Below are positions 35,921 through 44,794 of a stretch of 64,000 bases of DNA, piece after piece (the first letter of the stretch is position 1; every line of letters starts with the position of its first letter). The notes below the pieces were generated by a model, which saw nothing but the letters and a program-made list of their open reading frames with translations, was not told the origin of the DNA and did no database searches. Made by a program: the position numbers and the translations under genes. The DNA is taken from positions 188,777 through 252,776 of the forward strand of contig JAKQDQ010000042.1 of assembly GCA_029573725.1 (NCBI GenBank), given 5' to 3'. The stretch is from Verrucomicrobiota bacterium. Its GTDB lineage: Bacteria; Verrucomicrobiota; Verrucomicrobiia; Limisphaerales; JADLHS01.

Positions 35921-38245
35921 ATGAACACCGTGAATTATCGCGGTTGGACGGCCGTAATCCTCCTGCTGACGGTTCCGGTGACGGTCCTTTCCGCCGGTCC
36001 GGCCACCAACCGTTTCGGTTTCACCGGACCGGAAATTTTCCCCATTGAAAGCGGCATTGAACAGCTGCGGGCAGCCGATCTCAATGGCGATGGGCGGCTC
36101 GATTTGGTGGTGGTCAATAATGCGCGCGCCAAAATTTCGCTGCTGTACAACCAAACCGGTCAGACCAGTCCAGCGGCCGACCCGCCAGGGGGACTGCAGG
36201 CAGTCAACGATTTGCCGCCGGATGCCCGCTTTCGCCTGGATTCCCTGCCGGTGGAGAAACGCATCGGTGCGCTGGCGGTGGCGGATTTGAATGGCGATGG
36301 CCGGCCGGACATCGCCTACTACGGCGAACCGAAGGAATTGCTGGTTTTGTATAACGAAAAGGGAGAGGGCTGGAGCGCGCCCAAACGGTTCGCGATTCCG
36401 GACGGTCAAATGTCGGGCCAGGCGCTGGCCGTGGGTGACCTCAACGGGGACGGGCGGCTCGATTTGATTTTGCTGGCGGAAAATCATGCCTATCTCATCT
36501 ACCAGCGCGAGGACCGGACTCTGCGTGAGCCGGAGAAGCTGCCCCTGTCCGAGCCGGTCCGTTCGGTGCAAGTGCTGGATCTCAACGGCGACGGCCGCCA
36601 GGACCTTCTGTTCGTCACGTTCGACGGGACCGCTCCCTTTCGCTTCCGGTTGCAGCAAGCGGATGGTCATCCCGGCCCGGAAACATTTTTCCGCGCGCCG
36701 GCGGTGCGTTCCTATTGGGGCGATCATCTGGAAAACAACCGCCAAACCTATCTCGCCACGGTGTTGCGGGATTCTGGCCGGGCGCAAATCGGCGAATTCC
36801 TCCGGCAGCCGGCGGAACCGCTGACGGAGGAATTCAAGCAGGGTCAATTTCAGGTGCTGCCGCTGGACCGCACGACCAAGACCAAACGCGGCCTGGTCTG
36901 GGCCGATGTGGATCAGGATGGGCGTCCGGATCTGCTCGTGGCCGAACCGGAGCGTGGACAGCTTTCCGTGTATCGGCAACACCAGGAGGCCACCCTGGCC
37001 CCGCCCCGCAGTTTCCCAACCCTGGCCGGCGTGAGCGAGATGGCGGTGGCGGACTGGGATGAAAGCGGCTCGCCGGAAATTTTCCTGTTGAGCGTGGACG
37101 AACGCCGGGTGGGCGTCACGCGCTGGGAGCCGGGGGGGCGGGTGCCATTTCCGGAACTGCTCCCCCTGGCCGGTCGGCCGGTGACCCTGGCGGTGGGACG
37201 ACTGCAAACCAATGCCCGGCCCGTGCTGGCGGTCATCAGCATTCAAGCGGACGATCGCCGGGCGCTAATCCTCCGCGCGGCCGACGGCCGGACGCGCATA
37301 CAGCCGTTGAACCCGGCCTTCAAATCCAATCCCACCACCTTGCTGTTCCATGACGTGGATCAGGATGGGCGGATGGATTTGGTCGCCCTGACGCCGTACG
37401 AGAAGGTCAAAGTGTTGTTGCAAAAGGGAGCGGAGGAACCGTTCGACGAGCAGGATGTCGCGCCACCTGGCGGAGTGCTGGAACAACCCTGGTTGAGCGT
37501 GGCGGATGTGGATGCGGACGGAAAGCCGGAGCTGTTGCTGGCGCAGAAGAATTTTCTGCGCGCCGTGGTGCTGCGGGGCGAAGCCGCCGCTGCCGCCACC
37601 AACCAGCGCGACTGGACCTTCCAGGTGAAGGAGCAAATCAATGGCGCCGCGGCAAATTCCCGCCTGATCGGGGCCGCGGCGGTGGCCCGTGGAACAAAGG
37701 GGCCGCCGGCCCTCTTCCTGTTGGACGCCGAACGGAAGGCGCTCACGTTGTGCGAGCGTGATGCGACGGGGGTCTGGCAGACGGTGCGGAATGTGCCTCT
37801 GCCGGTGGCTGCTTTTGACGGCCTGCAATCCGTGCCATTTGGCGCAGCCTCGCTGCCGAGGGTGGTCTTCACCGGCGGCAACGCAGTGGCGTGGATGGCG
37901 TTGGACGGGGACGTGTGGGATTACCACGTGCTGGATGATTATGAGACGCCGGTGCAGGAGGGCTTCCTCACCGACGTCACGTCGGGGGATTTGGATGGCG
38001 ACGGGCGCAAGGACCTGGTGTTTCTCGAAACGAGCAGGCACTATTTGGACATCGTGAGCTTCACGGTGGAACATAAATTGCAGCGGGGAGAACGGTGGCC
38101 GGTGTTCGAGCAACGCAGTTTCCGTCCGCGCTCCGGTGATGCCAACGAGCCGCGTGAAGTCGTGGTGGCGGAGCTGACCGGGGACGGCAAAAACGACCTG
38201 GCCGTGGTGGTGCACGACCGCATTTTGCTTTATCCGCAGGAATAA
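35921..38245 (+). CDS. exported FG-GAP/VCBS-repeat protein
   Basis: 774 residues from the ATG at 35921. Signal peptide to about residue 28 (T-A-V-I-L-L-L-T-V-P-V-T-V-L-S-A). Seven or more FG-GAP repeats follow with calcium-binding loops D-L-N-G-D-G-R-L-D-L, D-V-D-Q-D-G-R-P-D-L, D-V-D-A-D-G-K-P-E-L and D-L-D-G-D-G-R-K-D-L. These integrin-like propellers usually act in extracellular binding. No catalytic motif is seen. A GH13-family gene starts 18 bp after its stop, so the two are probably co-transcribed. Confidence 0.85.
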   Translation: MNTVNYRGWTAVILLLTVPVTVLSAGPATNRFGFTGPEIFPIESGIEQLRAADLNGDGRLDLVVVNNARAKISLLYNQTGQTSPAADPPGGLQAVNDLPPDARFRLDSLPVEKRIGALAVADLNGDGRPDIAYYGEPKELLVLYNEKGEGWSAPKRFAIPDGQMSGQALAVGDLNGDGRLDLILLAENHAYLIYQREDRTLREPEKLPLSEPVRSVQVLDLNGDGRQDLLFVTFDGTAPFRFRLQQADGHPGPETFFRAPAVRSYWGDHLENNRQTYLATVLRDSGRAQIGEFLRQPAEPLTEEFKQGQFQVLPLDRTTKTKRGLVWADVDQDGRPDLLVAEPERGQLSVYRQHQEATLAPPRSFPTLAGVSEMAVADWDESGSPEIFLLSVDERRVGVTRWEPGGRVPFPELLPLAGRPVTLAVGRLQTNARPVLAVISIQADDRRALILRAADGRTRIQPLNPAFKSNPTTLLFHDVDQDGRMDLVALTPYEKVKVLLQKGAEEPFDEQDVAPPGGVLEQPWLSVADVDADGKPELLLAQKNFLRAVVLRGEAAAAATNQRDWTFQVKEQINGAAANSRLIGAAAVARGTKGPPALFLLDAERKALTLCERDATGVWQTVRNVPLPVAAFDGLQSVPFGAASLPRVVFTGGNAVAWMALDGDVWDYHVLDDYETPVQEGFLTDVTSGDLDGDGRKDLVFLETSRHYLDIVSFTVEHKLQRGERWPVFEQRSFRPRSGDANEPREVVVAELTGDGKNDLAVVVHDRILLYPQE

Positions 38246-38263
38246 TTTTCGCCGCACGTCGCA

Positions 38264-39535
38264 ATGGTTCTCTACAATTTGTTTCCTCTGCTGGCGGGGA
38301 CGTTTGGCCAATGGCCCGCGCATCTGGAACGCGCCCGGGTCATGAATTTTGACTGGGTGTACATCAACCCCATCCAGCGCCCGGGCGCTTCCGGCAGCCT
38401 CTATTCCATCGCCGAATACCACCAGCTCAATCCGGGGCTGGCCAATCCCGACGATCCCGCCCCGCTGGAGGAGCAGTGCCGCGCCATGATCGCCGCGGCC
38501 CATGCGCTCGGATTGAAGCTGATGGTGGATCTGGTCATCAATCACTGTGCTTACGATTCGCCGCTGCTCCAACAGCATCCGGACTGGTTCGCGCGGGAGC
38601 CGGATGGGCGCATTGCCCACGCCGCCTGCCAGGACGGGGCGACCCGTGTGGTCTGGAAGGATCTGGCACAGCTGGATTTTCAGCATACGCGCGACCCGGA
38701 AGGCTTGTTTCAGCACTGTCAACGCATCGTGGAGTATCTGCTGGGGCTGGGGTTTGACGGGTTTCGTTGCGACGCGGCGTACATGGTGCCGGCGGAATTC
38801 TGGCGGCGTTTGATTGCGGAAACCAGGCGGCTACATCCCCACGTGTGCTTCGCGGCGGAAACCCTGGGGTGCTCGGTGGAGCAGACGCGCACGACCGCGC
38901 GCGCCGGGTTTGATTACGTCTTCAACAGTTCCAAATGGTGGGATTTGCACAGTTGGTGGCTGATTGAGCAATACAATCTCATCCGGGAAACCGCGGCTTC
39001 GATCAGCTTTCCGGAAAGCCACGATACGCCGCGTTTGTGTGAGGAGTTGAACGGCAACTTGAACGGCCTCAAGCAGCGCTATTTGCTGGCGGCGCTCTTC
39101 TCCGCCGGCGTCATGATGCCCATGGGCTTCGAGTATGGATTGCGGAAACCCCTGCACGTGGTTCACACCACCCCGGCGGACTGGCAGTTGAACGGCGTGG
39201 ATCTGCAGCCGTTCATCACCGCGGTCAACCGCATCAAACGCCGCTTCCCGGTGTTTCAAACCGAGAGCCTGCTCCAGGTGTTCCCCTGTCACAACCCGAA
39301 CATTTTGCTGATGTGGAAGGCGGCGGCGCAGGGCCGGGACGAGGCGCTGCTCATCCTGAACAAGGACCCGCACCGGCACCAGGAGTTTGCCACGGACCAT
39401 TTCCGGCATTTCGTGCAGGCGGGCGCTCCGCTGCGGGACGTTTCGCCGGAGTACCCTCTGGAATTCCTGCCCGAGCCGTTCCATTACGCGCTGCGTCCCG
39501 GACAGGGGATTGTGCTGGTGACCCGGCGGGATTAG
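38264..39535 (+). CDS. GH13 (alpha-amylase superfamily) enzyme, GlgE-like
   Basis: 423 residues, no signal peptide. TIM-barrel motifs: M-V-D-L-V-I-N-H (region I), G-F-D-G-F-R-C-D-A-A-Y with the nucleophile Asp (region II), F-A-A-E-T-L-G with the acid/base Glu (region III), and F-P-E-S-H-D-T-P-R with the third acid (region IV). The short N-terminus (V-Y-I-N-P-I-Q) and M-G-F-E-Y-G after region IV resemble the catalytic core of maltosyltransferase GlgE rather than secreted amylases. It acts on alpha-glucans or maltose-phosphate in the cytoplasm; the substrate is not proven. It is coupled to the FG-GAP gene upstream. Confidence 0.8.
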   Translation: MVLYNLFPLLAGTFGQWPAHLERARVMNFDWVYINPIQRPGASGSLYSIAEYHQLNPGLANPDDPAPLEEQCRAMIAAAHALGLKLMVDLVINHCAYDSPLLQQHPDWFAREPDGRIAHAACQDGATRVVWKDLAQLDFQHTRDPEGLFQHCQRIVEYLLGLGFDGFRCDAAYMVPAEFWRRLIAETRRLHPHVCFAAETLGCSVEQTRTTARAGFDYVFNSSKWWDLHSWWLIEQYNLIRETAASISFPESHDTPRLCEELNGNLNGLKQRYLLAALFSAGVMMPMGFEYGLRKPLHVVHTTPADWQLNGVDLQPFITAVNRIKRRFPVFQTESLLQVFPCHNPNILLMWKAAAQGRDEALLILNKDPHRHQEFATDHFRHFVQAGAPLRDVSPEYPLEFLPEPFHYALRPGQGIVLVTRRD

Positions 39536-39541
39536 CCCGGC

Positions 39542-40552
39542 TCACATCTGCATGACCTCGTTCACCTGTTGGAAATAGCCGCTGTAGAACGAAACGATTT
39601 TGTACGCGATGAACAGCGCGATGAGCAGGTAGATGAATCGCGGCAGCCATTGGCAGACCAGGTGGATTTTCCGCAAACCCTCCTCCTGATAATGCTGGTG
39701 CAGCCAGCGCAAATTCTCATCCAGCTTTCCCGCGACCTCGCCGGCGTGGTATTGATTTTCAAAAAGATCGGGAAATGCGTGCGACCCGATCACCGCTTCG
39801 GCAGGGGTCCTGCCGGCGCGGACCGCGGGTTGCCACGCTCGAATGGTCCTTTGCAAATAGGGTGAACCGCTGACGGCGCCCGCCAGGTCCCAGGCTTCGA
39901 TGATGGAGACCCCGGCATTCAATAACGCTTCCAGGGCCAGGGACAACCGCGCCAGCGCCAGCGCGCGGCGCCCGCCGCCCAGCAGAGGGATGGGATGCAG
40001 ACACCGTTCCAGCAGCGCGCGCAACCGCGGGCCGTGCTGGGTCTGGAAAACCCAGATCACCAGCAGGACGATGGCATGAAGCGGGAGCAACACGCCCAGG
40101 GTTTTCAGCAGGTATAGGGACAGGTTGCCGGAAAGAAAAAAGGCCGGAAATGGCAGGACGCAGACCGCGAAGTGGAAGAGAAAAACTGGATAGGCCAGCT
40201 CGGTCAACATTTGGCGCAGGGTGCGGGCCCGATCCCGGTAATACTCGGCCAGCACATGGAGGAAGGTGTCCAACCGCCCGGTGTGTTCGCCGGCCTGCAA
40301 CAGCGCCTGGTCGAACAGCGGCACCCAGCGTCCTGCTGCCGCGGTTGCGTCGGAAAAACTGCTGCCGGCCTGGATCGCCGCCCGGAGCGGTTGCAGGAGA
40401 CGCCGCAAACCAGGCGAAGGGGGATGCCGCTCCAGGTGTTCCAGGGACTGAAGCAGCGGCAGGCCGGAGGCCATCAGCTGGCCCAATTGGAAATAAAGTT
40501 CCGCCTGCCGGGTCAATTGCCCCGGGGTCACGAGCCAGTTGCGGGCAAACAT
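39542..40552 (-). CDS. orphan GspF/PilC-family membrane protein
   Basis: 336 residues, shorter than the 428-residue copy at 1.8-3.1 kb because the N-terminal region is missing. Two T2SSF domains (about 15-130 and 205-325) are present, with A-G-E-H-T-G and A-G-E-V-A-G-K-L. Helices lie near 125-165 and 305-328. It is separate from any pilin or ATPase gene, and the next gene in the same direction is thioredoxin upstream. It may serve a second pilus or secretion machine whose other parts are elsewhere. Confidence 0.8.
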   Translation of the reverse strand: MFARNWLVTPGQLTRQAELYFQLGQLMASGLPLLQSLEHLERHPPSPGLRRLLQPLRAAIQAGSSFSDATAAAGRWVPLFDQALLQAGEHTGRLDTFLHVLAEYYRDRARTLRQMLTELAYPVFLFHFAVCVLPFPAFFLSGNLSLYLLKTLGVLLPLHAIVLLVIWVFQTQHGPRLRALLERCLHPIPLLGGGRRALALARLSLALEALLNAGVSIIEAWDLAGAVSGSPYLQRTIRAWQPAVRAGRTPAEAVIGSHAFPDLFENQYHAGEVAGKLDENLRWLHQHYQEEGLRKIHLVCQWLPRFIYLLIALFIAYKIVSFYSGYFQQVNEVMQM

Positions 40553-40626
40553 GGTCGGTTTGGGCGCCTCGGCAAAATAAAAGCGCCGGACGATGCCGGC
40601 GCCAAATCGGGCTTTCCGTCAACGTT

Positions 40627-40968
40627 TCAAGCCAGCGCGCCGTCGAGCAGAGATTTCAATTTGGGTTTGCCGCCGGCAATGCCGACATGCTGGGCGACGA
40701 TGTTGCCGTCCTTGAACACCAGGAACATGGGGATGGATTGCACGCGGTACTGGATGGCCAGCTGTTGGTTTTCGCCATTTTCAATGTTGAGCTTGGCCAC
40801 CTTGGCCTTGCCCGCGTACTCGTCCGCCAGTTCGTTCAGCACGGGCGCAATCTGCTTGCACGGCCCGCACCACTCCGCCCAAAAGTCCACGAGCACCGGC
40901 GTGGCCGACTTGAGCACTTCAGTTTCAAAATTTTCAGCCGATAAGGTGACAATCGCAGAGGAGGCCAT
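40627..40968 (-). CDS. trxA: thioredoxin
   Basis: 113 residues from M-A-S-S-A (an ATG four codons upstream at 40980 is the alternative). Active site W-A-E-W-C-G-P-C-K is at about 29-37 and the cis-proline is in S-I-P-M-F. Length and fold match cytosolic Trx1. It reduces disulfides with thioredoxin reductase, which is not in the window. It is followed on the same strand by the orphan GspF-like gene 74 bp later. Confidence 0.95.
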   Translation of the reverse strand: MASSAIVTLSAENFETEVLKSATPVLVDFWAEWCGPCKQIAPVLNELADEYAGKAKVAKLNIENGENQQLAIQYRVQSIPMFLVFKDGNIVAQHVGIAGGKPKLKSLLDGALA

Positions 40969-41021
40969 GGGAATATGCAATCAATGAGTTTGACAAAAGC
41001 GAGCCGCGCATCGCCGCGGGC

Positions 41022-41462
41022 TCAGCCCACCGGCGGAATTTCATACAGGAACGCCAGATAGACCACGGCGGCCACCGCAATCAAACCAGCCACCATGGCG
41101 GCCACGGCCAGGCCGACGTCCAGACCACTAACTTCTGCTCCCGCGCGGACGGGGCGGGCGGCGGCAGCCGGGCGGGCGGCCGGTGCGGCCGCTGGTTTCT
41201 GGGCGATGGGCGCGGCAGAAGCCCGGGGTGCAACCGGGGCGGGGGCGGCCGCTTTCGGCGCCGCCGGCGCCGCCGGCGCCGCTGCGGAACTGGGCGCGCC
41301 GGTGGGACCGCCCGGCGGCAGCGTCGGCATTTTTATCGTCGGCGCGGCGGAAGGGCGCGGCGGCAGATTGATGCGGACGGTTTCCTTCTTGGGCTGCACC
41401 TTGCCGGTCTCCTTCTTGGGCGGGAGCGCCCCGGCGGGAATGTTGGGAATGTTTTCGGCCAT
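41022..41462 (-). CDS. Pro/Ala-rich protein with one C-terminal membrane helix
   Basis: 146 residues. The N-terminal 35 hold two P-K-K-E-T repeats (P-P-K-K-E-T-G-K-V-Q and P-K-K-E-T-V-R-I-N-L-P-P). A 70-residue Ala/Pro low-complexity stretch follows, then one hydrophobic helix (about 113-138) near the C-terminus. It looks like a tail-anchored protein with a flexible cytoplasmic arm. I do not recognise a named family. It precedes trxA by 53 bp on the same strand. Confidence 0.65.
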   Translation of the reverse strand: MAENIPNIPAGALPPKKETGKVQPKKETVRINLPPRPSAAPTIKMPTLPPGGPTGAPSSAAAPAAPAAPKAAAPAPVAPRASAAPIAQKPAAAPAARPAAAARPVRAGAEVSGLDVGLAVAAMVAGLIAVAAVVYLAFLYEIPPVG

Positions 41463-41561
41463 AAAATCTTTTTGAAGAAGATAGAAATCCGGGTGGGGCT
41501 GTCAAACTCTTATTCCGCACCCCTCTGCGGCGGGCGCCGCGGTCGCGCGCCCGTGACCGGG

Positions 41562-42434
41562 TCAGGTGACGGTGGCCGGCAGATGGGGGAAGTACACTTT
41601 CTTGCCCAGCGTGAAAGCCGTGCCGATTCCGTCGCCCGGCCACCAATGGTCCTTGGGCTGGTCCTGGAAAAAGAGAAAATCCAGCCCGCGCTGATTCGCA
41701 AAATCCCGCAACTTGCTGGTGAGGGCGGAATTATCGCTCATCACCAGTGAGTCCGGGTGGAGGCGCGAGGCGATGGCCTGGAATTCCGACCATTCATATT
41801 CCGGCGTGTGATCACTGTCATGGATGAAAATGTCCACCGGCAGCGTGAATTTTTTCAGCAAGTCAATGGAGTCGCCAATCAGCAATTCGCAGTATTTTTT
41901 ATACGGCGCCGCCACGAGGTGGCCACAGTCGGCCACAATGTCCGTGGCGTAAACGGTGCCGGGCGCGCCCTCGGCGGCATTCTTCGCCAGCGCCGCGGCA
42001 ATCACCGCCGTGCCCAGGCCGCGGTCCACGCCGGTTTCAACGATGACCCGCGGTTTGGTGGCCCGCACGATGGCATACCAGCCGATGCGCCGGCCGTAGC
42101 GGGGTTCCACGTCGCAGCTGTGCCGGTCGGGGCTGGCCAGCGTGCGCTCCCTCAGAATCTGCCGCAGGGCCTCGTCGTGTTTCAATTCGGCCAGATACGC
42201 TTCAATGGATGGCAGGCTGTGTCCCGTGACCACCGCCACGTAGCTGGCCAGGTAGGCCTGGTTCAGGTCGGTCAGGTCATACGTCCAGTTGTAGTATTCC
42301 TTGGAGGCGAACACCCAGCGCGCCGCCAGCCGCAACTGCCGCCAGGCGGGAGGCACCCCAAACAGGGCAAAGCGCACCGGGATCATCAAAATGCGTCCGG
42401 CGGCGGTGAATCTTACGAAGTGGCGAATGGACAT
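41562..42434 (-). CDS. class I SAM-dependent methyltransferase (Methyltransf_24/CmcI-like)
   Basis: 290 residues. The SAM-binding motif V-I-V-E-T-G-V-D-R-G-L-G is at about 130-141, with a motif II-like acidic end V-Y-A-T-D-I-V-A-D. D-I-F-I-H-D-S-D-H-T-P-E-Y-E-W (about 205-219) is the H-D-x-D-H-x-Y-E signature of this group, often metal-binding. It probably methylates a sugar or polyketide-like substrate. It lies 55 bp downstream of a glycosyltransferase on the same strand, suggesting work on a glycan. Confidence 0.8.
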   Translation of the reverse strand: MSIRHFVRFTAAGRILMIPVRFALFGVPPAWRQLRLAARWVFASKEYYNWTYDLTDLNQAYLASYVAVVTGHSLPSIEAYLAELKHDEALRQILRERTLASPDRHSCDVEPRYGRRIGWYAIVRATKPRVIVETGVDRGLGTAVIAAALAKNAAEGAPGTVYATDIVADCGHLVAAPYKKYCELLIGDSIDLLKKFTLPVDIFIHDSDHTPEYEWSEFQAIASRLHPDSLVMSDNSALTSKLRDFANQRGLDFLFFQDQPKDHWWPGDGIGTAFTLGKKVYFPHLPATVT

Positions 42435-42489
42435 GATGTTTTAAGCAATGACGTTGTTGGTTTGGCGCGACAGGAGATTGGGGGCGGCG

Positions 42490-43683
42490 TCAGGACTTGG
42501 AAAGCGGTTTTCGCGGCGCCCGGGTTTGCCGGCAACGATCGAAAAACGCGACCAGGTCCGCGTAGATGCGTTCGCGGTTGATTTTCTGGCGCAGATAGGT
42601 TGCGGCTTCCGGCGGCAGCCGGTGCCCCTCGGCAAAGGACCGGACCCGCTCAACAAACTGGTCCAGGCTGGACACCACGTAGCCGTTCGTGCCGTTTTCG
42701 ATCATGTCGCTGCAACCGGGAATGTCAAAGGCCACGACGGGCAGGTGCAGCGCCTGCGACTCCAGCACGTTGTAGGGATACGTCTCCCAGTGCGCCGTCG
42801 TGATGAACAGCTGGGCTTGCTGGTAGGCGGAAGCCATCTGTTGATTGGCCACATGTCCCCACCATTTCACGTTGGGCCAGCGCGCCTGACAGCTTTCCAC
42901 CAGCGGTTTCAATTCCCCGTCGCCGCAAATGTGCCAGGCGATCCGGTCGCCGTGCGTTTGGTTCACGCGATCCACCACGCGCACCAGGTCGCCCACGCCC
43001 TTCTGTTCCACCAGACGCCCCACCCACACGATGTTGAATTTCTCCGTGGCAAATTTGCCCGGAAACGGATGCTGCGCGGCCTGGGCGGCAAAGGCGTCAA
43101 AATCGAACGGATAATAAATCTTGGCGATCGGCCGCCCGGGAAATTGTCGCTGCAGAAAATCGTGGGTGTAATTGTTGATGACGTGGAAGCCGGCGACACC
43201 GCTGGCCAGCCAGTTGTAAAACCAGCTCGTGAACAGCCAATTGTGCGCCTTGGCGTGGAGCTGGCGCGCGATCAGATAAACGTGCGGGATGTGACATCCA
43301 AAAATGATGGGCGGCAACCGACGGTAACCCATCACGAATTTGAAAAAAAACGGCTCCGTGATGTCGTTCCGGGAATACACCACGTCGTATTCATTCATCC
43401 GCCCCGCCAGCTCCTTGAAGGTGGCGGATTTGAGGTAGCGGGCGCGCCCCAGCTTGGCCCGGATGGAGGCCTCGGATTCGCGGTAGAGCAGACGCGGATC
43501 AAATTTTTTGGCGAAGTAGAAATTGTGCAGCCGGCCGTATTTGAGGTTGAAGGCGTCATCCATGGTCAGGACGTCCACCTGCATGCCCGGCAACGCGGCA
43601 AGGTCGTGGGCCGATTCGATGAAATATTTTTCCAGGCCCCCACCAATTTCCAGCAGGGTCGCTGCGTAATACGCCACGCGCAT
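42490..43683 (-). CDS. family 4 glycosyltransferase
   Basis: 397 residues from the ATG at 43681-43683; the open frame continues upstream to 44133, but that part is antisense to the divergent gene. It starts M-R-V-A-Y-Y-A-A-T-L-L-E-I-G-G-G-L-E-K-Y as GT4 proteins do. V-W-V-G-R-L-V-E-Q-K-G-V is the donor-domain start. E-T-Y-P-Y-N-V-L-E is the E-x7-E nucleotide-sugar motif, followed by G-C-S-D-M-I-E-N-G-T-N-G. It is a retaining GT-B enzyme on the cytoplasmic face; the sugar is unknown. The methyltransferase gene follows. Confidence 0.88.
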   Translation of the reverse strand: MRVAYYAATLLEIGGGLEKYFIESAHDLAALPGMQVDVLTMDDAFNLKYGRLHNFYFAKKFDPRLLYRESEASIRAKLGRARYLKSATFKELAGRMNEYDVVYSRNDITEPFFFKFVMGYRRLPPIIFGCHIPHVYLIARQLHAKAHNWLFTSWFYNWLASGVAGFHVINNYTHDFLQRQFPGRPIAKIYYPFDFDAFAAQAAQHPFPGKFATEKFNIVWVGRLVEQKGVGDLVRVVDRVNQTHGDRIAWHICGDGELKPLVESCQARWPNVKWWGHVANQQMASAYQQAQLFITTAHWETYPYNVLESQALHLPVVAFDIPGCSDMIENGTNGYVVSSLDQFVERVRSFAEGHRLPPEAATYLRQKINRERIYADLVAFFDRCRQTRAPRKPLSKS

Positions 43684-43810
43684 CGCAATTGGATAGCAAA
43701 ATTGACCCGGGAGACAAGTTTTTGCTGGCTGCCGGGCCCGGGGCGCAGAATGGGATTGCGCCGCCGGCCGCGGCCGTATAATGCTGGGTGAACTCAAATT
43801 TGATGACGCT

Positions 43811-44566
43811 ATGATAAAATCACTTGTGACCGTGGGGATGGGCTGGCTGGGAATGGGTCTGCTGATCGCCCAGCCCGGCGGGTTGGGCAGCTCCAGCCCG
43901 AACTTTGGCGGCAGTCTGTCACGGATTTTCGGGGCGAACACCAATTTCACCACCACGGTGGAGATCCAGGCCACCGGCGGAACAACCGGCGAAACCACCC
44001 TGGTCGGAAATCTGGCGTTCGACGACGGCAAGTCGCGCTTCGAGATGGACCTCGGCAAAATCAAGAGCAGCAAAATGCCGCCCGGTGCGGCCGAGCAAAT
44101 GAAGGCGCTGGGCATGGACCAAATCATCGTCATTTCCCGGCCCGATTTGAAGGTCAGCTACATGGTGTATCCGGGCGTCAAAGCGTTTGCGGAAATGCCG
44201 TTGAAAGAATCCGAGAGCGCCGAGGCGGTGAGCCGGCTCAAACTGGAAACCACTGAACTGGGCCGGGAAACCGTGGACGGCCACCCCACCATCAAGAACA
44301 GGGTGACCGTGACTGGCGACGCCGGCAAACGCCAGGAGTTCGTGGTCTGGAACGCAACCGATTTGAACACGTTCCCCGTGAAGCTCGAAATGGAGGATGA
44401 CGGCACGAAGCTCACCATGTCGTTCAAGTCCGTCAAACTGGTGCGTCCGCCGGCCGCACAGTTCGAAACGGCCAGGGATTTGAAGCGTTACGACAGCGTC
44501 ATGGCCATGATGCAGGAGGAAATGTTGAAGAAGATGGGGAACATGACGCCGCCCCCGGGCCGCTGA
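43811..44566 (+). CDS. exported protein of unknown function (DUF4412-like)
   Basis: 251 residues from the ATG at 43811. N-terminal hydrophobic segment (V-T-V-G-M-G-W-L-G-M-G-L-L-I-A) could be a signal peptide. The rest is beta-rich with repeated strand patterns such as V-E-I-Q-A-T-G-G-T-T-G, R-F-E-M-D-L and I-V-I-S-R-P-D-L. It ends in a helix with M-M-Q-E-E-M-L-K-K-M. The layout is like DUF4412/LolA-fold periplasmic proteins that monitor or carry hydrophobic ligands, but the family call is weak. Confidence 0.6.
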   Translation: MIKSLVTVGMGWLGMGLLIAQPGGLGSSSPNFGGSLSRIFGANTNFTTTVEIQATGGTTGETTLVGNLAFDDGKSRFEMDLGKIKSSKMPPGAAEQMKALGMDQIIVISRPDLKVSYMVYPGVKAFAEMPLKESESAEAVSRLKLETTELGRETVDGHPTIKNRVTVTGDAGKRQEFVVWNATDLNTFPVKLEMEDDGTKLTMSFKSVKLVRPPAAQFETARDLKRYDSVMAMMQEEMLKKMGNMTPPPGR

Positions 44567-44794
44567 ACCGGGCCCCTGGCCGACCGGCGAAGCTGCTGAA
44601 ATCGCGGCAGGCTCGCGTTTTGGCCAGCGTCTGCCCAAACTTCATGAGAGCCGGGCAACCTTCGCCGTTTTCTTCACGCGGCCACCTGGCGCCACCCGTG
44701 GCGGCAAATGCCGGGTGGATGATCAGGCGCCAAAGCCACGGTGGCGAGGCCTGCGCAACGCACCGGTCACTGGCCGGGTCACGGGGTGGAATCC

